A stretch of 64,000 bases of DNA. Source: Psychroflexus salis. GTDB taxonomy: Bacteria > Bacteroidota > Bacteroidia > Flavobacteriales > Flavobacteriaceae. The position numbers and the translations under genes were made by a program. This document shows positions 54,562 through 63,534 of this stretch, one piece after another (the stretch's first letter is position 1; every line of letters begins with the position of its first letter). Below the pieces are notes generated by a model, which searched no databases, was not told where the DNA came from, and worked only from the letters and a program-made list of their open reading frames with translations. Location of the stretch: the NCBI RefSeq assembly GCF_014640175.1, contig NZ_BMGL01000003.1, positions 129,070 through 193,069 on the forward strand, in the 5' to 3' direction.

Positions 54562-57006
54562 TTAATTAAAACTGAAGGTTGTATTTATTTTTAAAGCAAA
54601 ATTATCACTAGAATTATCTAAACTATAATCGCCATAACGATAAAAGCCACCGATGCCAAAGTTAAAGTACATGGTGTTTAAATAGTTCATTTGTATTAAT
54701 TTAGTAAGTTCTAGTCCAGATTCTATAAAAACATCATCTTTTGTTTTGTATGTCCATGCATGCGAAAAAACAGTATTCAAACTTCCCCAACCCATGTTGT
54801 GGTGAATTACTAAGCCAGGACTAAACTTTTTGGTTTTAAAAAGCAAACTTCCTAAATCGTGTGTTAAGAATAAATGTGCATATCGATCTGATAAAAATTC
54901 GTAGGGTAACATGGTTTGAAAGGTATCGTACATAACAACTGGAATGTCGTTATCTTTACTGCCTTCACCAGTAAACAATAAGCCTAAAGGTACATTTCCA
55001 TCTAAATATCCAGTCTGAAATCGATATCTAGTTTTACCAAAATTGCGTAAAAAGAAGCTTTGGTGTACACTAGCTTCAATTTTTTGGTAAGAAAAGTCGC
55101 CACCTAACAAATTATCGAATCCTTGCGTATAGATAGCATTAAAAACAGGATAATTTGTACCTAAACTTACGCGCTTTAATGGAGTTTCAACAATGCGTTC
55201 TCGATGTGCATACCGAAGCTTAAACTCAGCTTGCGTATTGGAGTAGTTGCTAATTAAATTTTGATTTTCAATAAAGAAATAATCGTATTGTGGCTTTATA
55301 TTTTCATTTTTAAGGCTGGCACTCCAAGTTAGATACTTTAAATCTCTTCGACCAAATTTAAGTTCGAAAGATTCTACAAAATCCATATGTGAAGCAATAA
55401 AAGAACGTAAATCTCCATTCAAAGAAAATCCACTACTTCTGTTCATCGATGCTGTTCCTATTTCTCGCACATCGTTTTGATAATTCAACTGCAAAAACAT
55501 ATCTTTTGTAGGATCTATATCAAAACGTATTTTTACACCGTATTTCCAATCATTGTCTCTATGCCCATAAGCTACATAACCACCAAACACAATATTTTTA
55601 AAAAGTTTTTTGTTGGTTTCTAAACCTGCACCAAGCCTAAAACCTTCGTGTTTATTATACCCAAAAAAACGATTAATAGGAATGTTGAATTTTCCCCATG
55701 GAATATAGCCATTACCAATTTCTGTTCCAACTTCAACAATCTTATCTAGCTTTAAACGCTCACCAATACTGTCTACTACGCGATAAGTAGCTTTGTCTTT
55801 TTGGCTTAAACTGTCAATTCTGTAGGCATCCCAAAATGCTTCAGGTTTGTTTGGTGCATCTTTAGCATAAGTAAGGGCTACTTCACTAAAATCTTTTTTC
55901 TTTAAACTATCTAGTAGTTCAATTTCACTTAAATATGACTTGCCATTTATAAAAACTCCATTATTCTCCATAATTTCGAAATTGAGTTGTTCTGGAAACC
56001 AATCTTCATTATTTAAGTATTGATATTTCTGCTGAATTTTCAAATTAATCATCATCTCATCGAAGGGTTCAGCAACAATATTTTGTAAGGCGTATCCATT
56101 TGAGTTTACGTACATAAATCCTTTTAAACCATCTATATTAGAAGATTTTTTAGGCTGAAATGAAATATTAAAAATAGTGTCTTTTGCTCTAAAAATTTGT
56201 TCTTCAAGTTGGTAATCATAGCGTTTTATGCTTCCACTAGCAATTGGATTTAAAAAATGTAAGTCAAGTAAGTCTATATTATCTTCGTAAAAACCAAAAG
56301 GTTGTAATTCTGTAGCTAGCATGGCAAAATAAGGGTTTTTAAAACCAGATACCCGAGTAGCAATAACTTTTTCTTCGCTTAAATCGGGAGGTAAAAATTT
56401 TCGTTGACTAACCGACTCGAACAGCATTATATTAAAATTTCTTTCTTGAATTAATATCTTTTCATAATCGCTAATTGAATCACTTTTTGGGTCTAATTCA
56501 CCTTTTTCAATTTGATTTAAAAATGCATTCCTTAAAGAATCGGCAGTTTTTTGTCTTCCTTCTCTGTCAATTATACTTCGATTGTAAGCCGTATATTTAA
56601 ACCCGCCTTTTTTCAAAGGATTATTTAAATCTCGATTAGCAATTACTTTTCTAATAATTCGCAAAGCTGGATTTTCTCCATTAGTTATAATTACTTCATT
56701 TAAGCTTTCTTCACTGGTTTCAAGTTGTAAAATTACATCTTTGTATTGCTTTACTTCAATTTGTAAATCCTTGTATCCCAAATACGAAACCTTTAAAGTT
56801 TTAAGGCTGTCTTTGCTTTGGTAATAAAAATTGCCATCAATATCTGTAATTACGCCTCGATTTGAAATAGCATTAAAAGTAATATTTGCAAAGGCAAGAC
56901 TTTCTGAAGTTTTAGCATCAATTACTTTTCCACTAATTTCAAACTGACCATAGGCTAAACTCGTACATAAAAGTACGAAAGTGCTTAAAAGGATATTTAT
57001 TTTCAT
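54562..57006 (-). CDS. DUF5686 outer-membrane protein with carboxypeptidase-like regulatory domain
   Basis: The 814-residue protein has a signal peptide (KINILLSTFVLLCTSLAYGQ), a CarboxypepD_reg-like domain (about 22-105: ISGKVIDAKTSESLAFANITF ... KTLKVSYLGYKDLQIEV) and a long DUF5686 region that ends in barrel-like strands. The start is the ATG at 57006; a TTG directly before it is unlikely. Proteins of this type are common in Bacteroidota outer membranes, with no established function. It is divergent from the Rrf2 regulator, about 100 bp apart. Confidence 0.85.
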   Translation of the reverse strand: MKINILLSTFVLLCTSLAYGQFEISGKVIDAKTSESLAFANITFNAISNRGVITDIDGNFYYQSKDSLKTLKVSYLGYKDLQIEVKQYKDVILQLETSEESLNEVIITNGENPALRIIRKVIANRDLNNPLKKGGFKYTAYNRSIIDREGRQKTADSLRNAFLNQIEKGELDPKSDSISDYEKILIQERNFNIMLFESVSQRKFLPPDLSEEKVIATRVSGFKNPYFAMLATELQPFGFYEDNIDLLDLHFLNPIASGSIKRYDYQLEEQIFRAKDTIFNISFQPKKSSNIDGLKGFMYVNSNGYALQNIVAEPFDEMMINLKIQQKYQYLNNEDWFPEQLNFEIMENNGVFINGKSYLSEIELLDSLKKKDFSEVALTYAKDAPNKPEAFWDAYRIDSLSQKDKATYRVVDSIGERLKLDKIVEVGTEIGNGYIPWGKFNIPINRFFGYNKHEGFRLGAGLETNKKLFKNIVFGGYVAYGHRDNDWKYGVKIRFDIDPTKDMFLQLNYQNDVREIGTASMNRSSGFSLNGDLRSFIASHMDFVESFELKFGRRDLKYLTWSASLKNENIKPQYDYFFIENQNLISNYSNTQAEFKLRYAHRERIVETPLKRVSLGTNYPVFNAIYTQGFDNLLGGDFSYQKIEASVHQSFFLRNFGKTRYRFQTGYLDGNVPLGLLFTGEGSKDNDIPVVMYDTFQTMLPYEFLSDRYAHLFLTHDLGSLLFKTKKFSPGLVIHHNMGWGSLNTVFSHAWTYKTKDDVFIESGLELTKLIQMNYLNTMYFNFGIGGFYRYGDYSLDNSSDNFALKINTTFSFN

Positions 57007-57076
57007 CAATAGAATGTTTTTTTGACAAGTTTAAGCAAGAAATCTGTATTTTTAAAAATTAAGATGAATTAAAAGT

Positions 57077-57084
57077 TATTTTTG
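57077..57084 (+). promoter_or_regulatory. -7 box TATTTTTG before the Rrf2 gene
   Basis: An exact TAnnTTTG match 25 bp before the ATG at 57110; no clear -33 element. Confidence 0.4.
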
Positions 57085-57109
57085 TAGTATTCATATATAT
57101 TATTAATTT

Positions 57110-57547
57110 ATGTTATCTAAAAAGACAAAATATGCCATAAATGCCTTGGTATATTTAGCCAAAAAAAAAGATAAAACACCTACTTTAATTTCAGAAATTG
57201 CTGAAAAACAAAATATACCCCAAAAGTTTTTAGAAGCTATTTTATTAAATCTAAAACGTGACGGAGTCTTAGCCAGCAAACGAGGAAAAGGCGGTGGTTA
57301 TTATTTGTTGAAAAAACCAGAAGATGTTAATTTAGCAGAAGTTATGCGTTTGTTCGATGGACCTATAGCTTTTATACCATGCGTAACACATCATTATTAT
57401 GAAGCTTGTGAAGAATGTACCAACGAGTCGATTTGTGGTATTCGAGACATATTTTTTGAAGTCCGTAACAAAACAGTTGAAATTTTAAAACGTGCAACTT
57501 TAGAAGAAATTATTACTCGCGAAAATTTATTAAATCCCGACTATTAA
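57110..57547 (+). CDS. Rrf2-family transcriptional regulator, possible Fe-S sensor
   Basis: The 145-residue regulator starts MLSKKTKYAINALVYLAKK with a winged helix-turn-helix (about 10-68: TLISEIAEKQNIPQKFLEAILLNLKRDGVLASKRGKGGGYYL), the Rrf2 DNA-binding domain. Four cysteines follow at 91, 100, 103 and 109, in the region where IscR-like members hold an iron-sulfur cluster. It may sense iron, redox state or nitric oxide. No cysteine or Fe-S assembly genes are adjacent, so the targets are unknown; the divergent DUF5686 gene is one candidate. Confidence 0.88.
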   Translation: MLSKKTKYAINALVYLAKKKDKTPTLISEIAEKQNIPQKFLEAILLNLKRDGVLASKRGKGGGYYLLKKPEDVNLAEVMRLFDGPIAFIPCVTHHYYEACEECTNESICGIRDIFFEVRNKTVEILKRATLEEIITRENLLNPDY

Positions 57548-57993
57548 TTTCATTCAAGCTTATCATTGATATAAAACAAACTGAATACGATAAGCTTTGT
57601 GTATTCTGTGTCACTGCCTGCCGGCTGCCTGGTTTTTAGTTAAATAGAATTTATAGCAGGCACAAATAGCAAATACAAACTAAATTGTATATGAAAACCT
57701 TGCTAGAGTTAAGAAATAATTTATGCTTACAAAAGCTGAATTCAAGTCTCAAATGCAATTTAGCTGTAAAACAATATTTTTTTCCATTTTTTAAAAACAA
57801 CAATAAATAATTCTCTAAAAACAAAGCACCACTAATTTTAGCGGGCTTTTTTTGTTATTTTAACATTATATAAATTATTGAAGCAGAATTAATTGTTAGC
57901 CACAAGATGACGATACGTGTGAATAGATAAAAAATAACACGTGTAGAAAAAAATCTTATATTTTTTATATTAATTGTTTGAAGTCATAAAAAA
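57548..57993. other. intergenic region with hairpins and a GC-rich repeat
   Basis: No gene is supported in these 446 bp. Visible elements: a 9-bp inverted repeat AAGCTTATC (57556-57564) / GATAAGCTT (57589-57597) with a 24-nt loop just after the Rrf2 gene; the GC-rich block at 57614-57632; and an imperfect AAAGC...GCTTTTTTT hairpin near 57823-57855 that may be a terminator remnant. Confidence 0.5.
57614..57632. repeat. GC-rich short repeat, left of the toxin module
   Basis: CTGCCTGCCGGCTGCCTGG stands out in an A+T-rich region and is followed by a T run. It resembles the block at 58742-58762 (CTGCCTTTGCCGACAGGCAGG). Confidence 0.55.
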
Positions 57994-58234
57994 ATGAACA
58001 TAAAACTCACTTTAACGATAGAGCAAGAAATCATTCAAAAGGCTAAAGAATACGCTAAAGATAAAAATAGGAGTTTATCTGATATTATAGAAAACTATTT
58101 AAAAATTCTAACAAATGCAGAAAAAGCTAAGGAACTAAAAAAAATTAAATCCTGTCGTAAAATCTTTAAAAGGTTCTTTTAAAATGCCTAAAAATATGGA
58201 TTATAAAAAAGAACTCAGAAACCGAGTAGAATAA
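57994..58234 (+). pseudogene. antitoxin gene (DUF6364-like, ribbon-helix-helix), frameshifted
   Basis: The first frame gives 62 residues: MNIKLTLTIEQEIIQKAKEY, then RSLSDIIENYLKIL, a ribbon-helix-helix-like DNA-binding segment, ending in an atypical SCRKIFKRFF. Reading +1 from about 58150 continues with PVVKSLKGSFKMPKNMDY and KKELRNRVE to a stop at 58232-58234. From memory of the family, that tail is the expected toxin-binding C-terminus. A net +1 (or -2) shift near 58144-58151 therefore seems to split the gene. It lies 11 bp before the PIN toxin gene. A sequencing error or programmed frameshift are alternatives. Confidence 0.65.
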
Positions 58235-58245
58235 AAGTATTTATA

Positions 58246-58668
58246 ATGGATAACGTGTTAATCGACACCGATGTAATATTGGATTTTTTCTTTGACCGTG
58301 AACCTTTTGTAGAATTTGCCACAGAAATTTTAAATCAATGTGAAGATAGAAGAATAAACGGATTTACAACACCAGTTATAATCTGTAATGTTTATTATCT
58401 ATTAAGAAAGACGGCAAATCATCAATTGATTATAGAAAAACTAAAACAGCTTTTAAGCATAATTGAAATTACAGAAATGAACAAAGAAGTTGTCTTGGAT
58501 GCTCTTAATTCAAAGTTTAAAGATTTTGAAGATGCATTGCAAAATTTTTCTGCTATTCAAAATAGAAAAATCAACATTATCCTAACCAGAAATATAAAAA
58601 ATTTTAAAAAAAGCGGTTTAGCAGTATTGACCCCAGAAACATATTTGAAAGGAAAAGCTAGTGGCTAA
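58246..58668 (+). CDS. PIN-domain toxin (VapC-like ribonuclease)
   Basis: The 140-residue protein begins MDNVLIDTDVILDFFFDREPF with the PIN acidic residues Asp7 and Asp9; further acidic positions lie in KDFEDALQ (Asp93, Glu95, Asp96). The C-terminal motif reads TRNIKNF (114-120), with Asn119 where many PIN proteins have Asp. PIN toxins cleave RNA when freed from their antitoxin. The reading frame is complete. The preceding antitoxin frame appears broken, which raises the question of how the toxin is tolerated. Confidence 0.85.
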   Translation: MDNVLIDTDVILDFFFDREPFVEFATEILNQCEDRRINGFTTPVIICNVYYLLRKTANHQLIIEKLKQLLSIIEITEMNKEVVLDALNSKFKDFEDALQNFSAIQNRKINIILTRNIKNFKKSGLAVLTPETYLKGKASG

Positions 58669-58741
58669 AAGCGCATATAGTTTATAGCGGAATTAGTGCT
58701 AAATCTAATTTTTTTGTATTTTAAAAACCTAAAAGCTTAAT

Positions 58742-58762
58742 CTGCCTTTGCCGACAGGCAGG
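58742..58762. repeat. GC-rich short repeat, right of the toxin module
   Basis: CTGCCTTTGCCGACAGGCAGG can form a CTGCC/GGCAG hairpin and is followed by CTAAAAAA. With the related block at 57614-57632 it brackets the toxin-antitoxin genes. Confidence 0.55.
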
Positions 58763-58813
58763 CTAAAAAAACCAAGCATTTTTGCCACCCACAAACCATA
58801 TGCACGAAGCGTT

Positions 58814-59695
58814 CTACGAACCTTTTTTCTGCTTTATCATCGCTTCTAGCATATCCCACATTTCATCAGGAATTTGCTCTAATAAATTGAATTGCCCAGC
58901 GCCTTTTAGCCATTCGCCACCATCAATTGTAATCACTTCTCCATTTAAATAATGAGAAAAGTCAGATACTAAATAGGCTGCTAAATTGGCTAATTCTTGG
59001 TGGTCGCCAACGCGTTTTAAAGGCACTTTTTTAGCTAAATCGAATTTGTCTTTTAATTCGCCTGGCAGCAATCGATCCCAAGCACCTTTGGTAGGGAAGG
59101 GTCCAGGTGCAATAGCATTAAAACGAATACCGTATTTAGCCCATTCAACAGCTAATGAACGCGTCATCGCTAAAACACCTGCTTTAGCTGTTGCACTTGG
59201 AACTACATAAGCCGAACCGGTCCAAGCATAGGTAGTTACAATATTTAGCACGGTTTTATTGGTTTGTTTTTTATCAATCCAATATTTACCTAAAGCTAAA
59301 GTACAGTTTTTGCTGCCTTTTAATACAATATCTATAATGGTATCGAAGGCATTGGCAGATAAACGTTCAGTAGGCGAAATAAAGTTTCCAGCGGCATTAT
59401 TGAGTAAAACATCAACTTCACCAAAAGTTTCGTGCGCTTTTTTAAGCATATTTTCAACTTGGTCATAGTGCCGAACATCGCATTGGAGCGGTAAGCATTT
59501 GGCTCCAGTTTCAGTTTCTAATTCTTTAGCTGTAGTTTCTAGTTTATCTAAATTTCTAGAAGTAATAACAGCGTTGGCACCTAATTCCATAAAATATTTG
59601 GTCATAGATTTTCCCAATCCACTGCCACCACCAGTTACTAAAATTGTTTTGCCTTGAAGTGCGTTATCCCGCAACATTTTATCTGTATAACTCAT
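58814..59695 (-). CDS. short-chain dehydrogenase/reductase, 2,4-dienoyl-CoA reductase-like
   Basis: This 293-residue SDR enzyme has the NADP-binding TGGGSGLGKSM motif (about 21-31), the NNAAGNF segment and a YVVPSATAKAGVLAMTRSLAVEWAKYG catalytic region with the lysine placed as in 2,4-dienoyl-CoA reductases. IAPGPFPTKGAW and FSHYLNGEVITIDGGEWL support the same group. It would reduce polyunsaturated enoyl-CoAs during beta-oxidation. The start is the ATG at 59695; the TTG at 59704 is less likely. It is transcribed alone; the DoxDA gene lies upstream. Confidence 0.82.
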   Translation of the reverse strand: MSYTDKMLRDNALQGKTILVTGGGSGLGKSMTKYFMELGANAVITSRNLDKLETTAKELETETGAKCLPLQCDVRHYDQVENMLKKAHETFGEVDVLLNNAAGNFISPTERLSANAFDTIIDIVLKGSKNCTLALGKYWIDKKQTNKTVLNIVTTYAWTGSAYVVPSATAKAGVLAMTRSLAVEWAKYGIRFNAIAPGPFPTKGAWDRLLPGELKDKFDLAKKVPLKRVGDHQELANLAAYLVSDFSHYLNGEVITIDGGEWLKGAGQFNLLEQIPDEMWDMLEAMIKQKKGS

Positions 59696-59754
59696 AAATT
59701 TCAATTTTTTCTAAAAATAGTGAATTTCGTTTTTATTAAAGCGCTTTTAACCAA

Positions 59755-60780
59755 TTATTGAAGCTTAGGATTTTCGATTTTCGAGTCCCAAGATTTACCA
59801 CTTATATCGGTTAATTTAACGTATTTCGCATCTTTTATTTGATTTTCACTGAGTTGAAGTTTTATTTCAGCTTTTGCACCCAGTGGAATAATCATTGCAT
59901 GTTTGCCAGGTTTTACTTTAGCGATGTATTGATTTTTAATATGTGAAGAATTAAAATTGGCTAAATCTTCCGAATCTAACGTATGTATTACTTTATTCGA
60001 TTCATTGAATACTTCTATTTGTATTAAAAATGAACCGTAAACATCTACACCTTCTACACGATATACTTCAAATTGAAGCCAATTATCTTCTAATTTTACA
60101 CGGCTAACTTCCAATTCGGGACTAACTGATTTATTGTGCAAATCGCCCCAAAGTCCACCATGAAAAATTTGATTGGTCAATAGGGTTAAACCTAAAATAG
60201 TAAATGCAACAATTATATTCAATTTTTTTAATTTGTATTCCGAAAGTGAAAGTTTTCCTGAAGTAAAATAAGTTGCAGTTTTCGATGTAAACCAAGCTTT
60301 TTTCTTTGTTAAATAATGGTCTATAGAAAAATGACCACCGCCTGAAAAATAGGTTGTAAATCCGGCTGCAATTCCTAACACACCAATTTGCCATTCATCT
60401 AAACATGTCGTGCCAATCCAACCGGCACCGAGTAAAATACCCAATGCAAGCCCAATAACGCCAATACTGCTTAGGCGTGTAAAAAAACCAAACATAAAAA
60501 ATAAGCCTACGACACCTTCTATTATAGTAAAAGCTACCATATTTATATACAATAAATCAGGGTTTTCTAATAAATATTCTATCATTGGACCAATGCCCAA
60601 AGCATTTGGTAAAAAATGATTGAATTTCTCACCAATGTAACCTGGTAATTCGGGATCGAGTTTATTTTTTAATACTATTCTTCGCCATAGGGCAGAAAAG
60701 TATGTCCAACCAGCTACTAAGCGCAGTGATAATGTAAAAAGTCCAGCATAACTAAACGCTGTTGTTGTTTTTGAAGTCAT
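59755..60780 (-). CDS. DoxD-DoxA fusion, thiosulfate:quinone oxidoreductase-like
   Basis: The 341-residue protein has an N-terminal DoxX/DoxD-type membrane part (about 1-160, four or more helices: LFTLSLRLVAGWTYFSALWRR, VAFTIIEGVVGLFFMFGFFTR, IGLALGILLGAGW). A further helix near 190-205 leads into a C-terminal DoxA-like beta domain (about 205-341, starting NQIFHGGLWGDLHNKSVSP). In Acidianus, DoxD and DoxA are separate subunits of an enzyme passing electrons from thiosulfate to quinone; the fused form occurs in other bacteria. No other sulfur-oxidation genes are nearby, so the substrate is uncertain. The small lipoprotein gene lies 81 bp upstream. Confidence 0.78.
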   Translation of the reverse strand: MTSKTTTAFSYAGLFTLSLRLVAGWTYFSALWRRIVLKNKLDPELPGYIGEKFNHFLPNALGIGPMIEYLLENPDLLYINMVAFTIIEGVVGLFFMFGFFTRLSSIGVIGLALGILLGAGWIGTTCLDEWQIGVLGIAAGFTTYFSGGGHFSIDHYLTKKKAWFTSKTATYFTSGKLSLSEYKLKKLNIIVAFTILGLTLLTNQIFHGGLWGDLHNKSVSPELEVSRVKLEDNWLQFEVYRVEGVDVYGSFLIQIEVFNESNKVIHTLDSEDLANFNSSHIKNQYIAKVKPGKHAMIIPLGAKAEIKLQLSENQIKDAKYVKLTDISGKSWDSKIENPKLQ

Positions 60781-60861
60781 CTGAAATAATTTAAAATTTA
60801 ATAAAATGGTACGGTTTCCAATCTTATTTATTGAAAACCCAAATAGTCTGATCTTAAAATT

Positions 60862-61224
60862 TTAAACTAAATCGGTTTTTAGTTGAAGGTAGAGTAGGTA
60901 TAAAGGAATTTTTAATGAATGAGTTTTTTCTTCATTAGGTAAGCATGATGAAAGCTTTGCATGAGTTAGTTCATTTTTAAAATGAATTTCATTACCTGAT
61001 AAATCAACAGATGTGGATTCATCATCAAATGTTTCAATATTGTTTTGTGTTAGTTGATTCCATTCTAATTCAGAACAAGAATTTTGTTGCAAATTGGCTT
61101 TGGAAACATTCAGTGTTTTTTGAAAAGGAATATCAAAAAATGCATCTAAACCTTTTCTTGTGTTGCAAGAAGAAAGCAAAACAATGCATGTACAAATTAA
61201 AAAGAAATTCGATTTCTTAAACAA
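60862..61224 (-). CDS. small lipoprotein of unknown function
   Basis: This 120-residue protein has a signal peptide and lipobox VLLSSC (Cys20), then CNTRKGLDAFFDIPFQKTLN, a cysteine-containing middle (NSCSELEWNQL) and a hydrophobic end (KIPLYLLYLQLKTDLV). The only sensible start is a TTG at 61224, which overlaps a TACATTTG word resembling a promoter box; the real start is therefore unclear. It precedes the DoxDA gene on the same strand and may be cotranscribed. No family recognised. Confidence 0.6.
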   Translation of the reverse strand: MFKKSNFFLICTCIVLLSSCNTRKGLDAFFDIPFQKTLNVSKANLQQNSCSELEWNQLTQNNIETFDDESTSVDLSGNEIHFKNELTHAKLSSCLPNEEKTHSLKIPLYLLYLQLKTDLV

Positions 61225-61385
61225 ATGTATAATTTTGGATCAAACCTAAAAATAACAACTAAGATTTGTATAGCTTTTAGGCTTATTTTATCAATCTAAA
61301 ATATTCAGATCTGAAGTTTTTCAATTAATTCAAATCCTTTTCTCTTTTCAGTCTTTTTTTCTATTCAGTCCTTTTCATCAACCAT

Positions 61386-61402
61386 CTACCAACTAAAAAC
61401 TA
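61386..61402. repeat. dispersed short repeat after the mutase gene
   Basis: CTACCAACTAAAAACTA overlaps the mutase stop and matches 16 of 17 bases of 14727-14743. Similar CTA-rich spacers sit next to operons elsewhere in such genomes, but only two copies occur here. Confidence 0.35.
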
Positions 61403-63523
61403 CTCATCAATTAAAATTTCGAGTAATTCAATAGCAGCTTGACTAACTTTAGTACCAGGGCCAAATACAGCTACTGCACCCGCATTGAATAAAAACTCGT
61501 AATCGGCTGAAGGAATTACACCACCAACAATAACCATAATATCTTCTCTGCCTAATTTTTTTAATTCTTCAATAACTTGTGGTACTAGGGTTTTGTGTCC
61601 GGCAGCTAACGAAGATACGCCTAAAATGTGAACATCGTTTTCTACGGCTTGTTTAGCAGCTTCTTTAGGAGTTTGGAACAACGGACCAATGTCTACATCA
61701 AAACCTACATCGGCATAACCAGTAGCAACAACTTTGGCGCCACGATCGTGTCCATCTTGTCCCATTTTGGCAATCATAATTCGAGGTCTTCTACCTTCTA
61801 ATTCGGCAAATTTATCGGCTAACTCCTTGGCTTTTGTAAAAGATTGATCTGTTTTCATTTCGTGACTATAAACTCCACTAAAGGATTGAATTTTGGCTTT
61901 ATGTCTACCAAAAACTTCTTCTAAGGCATCGCTAATTTCGCCCAATGTAGCTCGCTCACGTGCAGCTTCTACGGCGAGTGCCAGTAAGTTCTGGTTGTTG
62001 GTTTTTGCTGCTTGCGTTAAAGCATTTAGTTTTTCTTGAACTGCTTTTGTGTTACGCTCAGCTTTAATTTTAGCTAATTTTTCTAGCTGTTGTTTTCTTA
62101 CCGTTTGGTTGTCTACTTCTAGCGTTACAATAGGATCTTCTTGTTTTAATCGGTATTTATTTACACCAACTATAGTATCCATTTCGCTATCGATTCTAGC
62201 TTGTTTTTTAGCGGCTGCTTGTTCAATTCTAAGTTTGGGAATGCCTTCTTCAATCGCTTTGGTCATTCCACCTAATTCTTCAACTTCTTGAATATGTTTC
62301 CAAGCACTTTGGGCAATTTCTTGTGTAAGCTTTTCTACATAATAACTACCTGCCCAAGGATCTACCGTTTTGGTAATTAAAGTTTCATCTTGCAAGTATA
62401 ATTGTGTGTTTCGTGCAATTCGTGCAGAAAAATCGGTAGGTAAGGCAATGGCTTCATCTAAAGCATTGGTATGTAAAGACTGTGTGCCACCAAAAGCAGC
62501 AGCGGCAGCTTCAATACAAGTTCTAGCTACATTGTTAAATGGGTCTTGTTCGGTTAAACTATAACCACTAGTTTGGCAATGAGTTCGTAAAGAAAGCGAT
62601 TTCGGATTTTTCGGATTAAATTGCTTTACCAATTTGGCCCATAACATTCTGGCGGCTCGCATTTTTGCAATTTCCATAAAATGATTCATACCAATGCCCC
62701 AGAAAAACGATAGTCGTGGCGCAAAGGTATCGATGTCCATTCCAGCTTCAATTCCTTTTTTAATGTATTCTATTCCATCTGCTAAAGTGTATGCCAATTC
62801 AATATCGGCGGTGGCTCCAGCTTCTTGCATGTGGTAACCAGAAATACTAATGCTATTGAATTTCGGCATGTTTTTAGACGTAAATTCAAAAATATCTGAA
62901 ATAATTTTCATGGAAGGTGTTGGTGGATAAATGTAGGTGTTCCGAACCATGAATTCTTTAAGAATATCATTTTGAATGGTTCCTGAAAGTTGTTCAGGTT
63001 TAACCCCAGTTTCTTCAGCAGCTACTATATGAAAAGCTAAAATGGGTAAGACTGCACCATTCATAGTCATAGAAACCGACATTTTATCTAATGGAATTTG
63101 GTCAAAAAGCACTTTCATATCTTCAACCGAATCGATGGCAACACCAGCTTTACCCACATCGCCAACAACACGTTCATGATCCGAGTCGTAACCACGATGT
63201 GTAGGTAAATCGAAAGCAACCGATAAACCTTTTTGGCCAGCGGCTAAATTTCTTCGGTAAAATGCATTGCTTTCTTCTGCAGTTGAGAATCCCGCATATT
63301 GCCGAATTGTCCATGGTCGAGTAACATACATGGTTGAATATGGTCCGCGTAAATAGGGTGGTTTTCCAGCCACATAATTCAAGTGGTCTACATCTTCAAT
63401 ATCTGCTGAAGTATACGCAGGCTTCAATTTTATTTTTTCTGCCGTTGGAAATTTTTTCTGGCTCGAATTTAAACTCTTAGGAAGTTTTTTAATTTCTAAC
63501 TGGCTTAAATCTTTTCTTTTCAT
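61400..63523 (-). CDS. methylmalonyl-CoA mutase large subunit
   Basis: The 707-residue B12 enzyme interconverts succinyl-CoA and (R)-methylmalonyl-CoA. The barrel domain (about 60-520) contains [23 protein letters not shown] and [16 protein letters not shown]. The C-terminal cobalamin domain shows the [20 protein letters not shown] loop (the DxHxxG lower-ligand motif), [16 protein letters not shown] and VIVGGVIP. It follows the small-subunit gene by 11 bp, as expected for a heterodimeric mutase, and serves propionate, branched-chain amino-acid or odd-chain fatty-acid metabolism. Confidence 0.95.
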   Translation of the reverse strand: MKRKDLSQLEIKKLPKSLNSSQKKFPTAEKIKLKPAYTSADIEDVDHLNYVAGKPPYLRGPYSTMYVTRPWTIRQYAGFSTAEESNAFYRRNLAAGQKGLSVAFDLPTHRGYDSDHERVVGDVGKAGVAIDSVEDMKVLFDQIPLDKMSVSMTMNGAVLPILAFHIVAAEETGVKPEQLSGTIQNDILKEFMVRNTYIYPPTPSMKIISDIFEFTSKNMPKFNSISISGYHMQEAGATADIELAYTLADGIEYIKKGIEAGMDIDTFAPRLSFFWGIGMNHFMEIAKMRAARMLWAKLVKQFNPKNPKSLSLRTHCQTSGYSLTEQDPFNNVARTCIEAAAAAFGGTQSLHTNALDEAIALPTDFSARIARNTQLYLQDETLITKTVDPWAGSYYVEKLTQEIAQSAWKHIQEVEELGGMTKAIEEGIPKLRIEQAAAKKQARIDSEMDTIVGVNKYRLKQEDPIVTLEVDNQTVRKQQLEKLAKIKAERNTKAVQEKLNALTQAAKTNNQNLLALAVEAARERATLGEISDALEEVFGRHKAKIQSFSGVYSHEMKTDQSFTKAKELADKFAELEGRRPRIMIAKMGQDGHDRGAKVVATGYADVGFDVDIGPLFQTPKEAAKQAVENDVHILGVSSLAAGHKTLVPQVIEELKKLGREDIMVIVGGVIPSADYEFLFNAGAVAVFGPGTKVSQAAIELLEILIDE

Positions 63524-63534
63524 AAGTTAATTAT

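Noticed and set aside
57823-57855. Hairpin near the toxin module as attachment site or terminator
   Set aside because: Stem is imperfect and no integrase or tRNA is near; only noted in the intergenic entry.
61222-61229. TACATTTG as promoter of the small lipoprotein gene
   Set aside because: It overlaps the only usable TTG start, so box and start cannot both be right; left unassigned.
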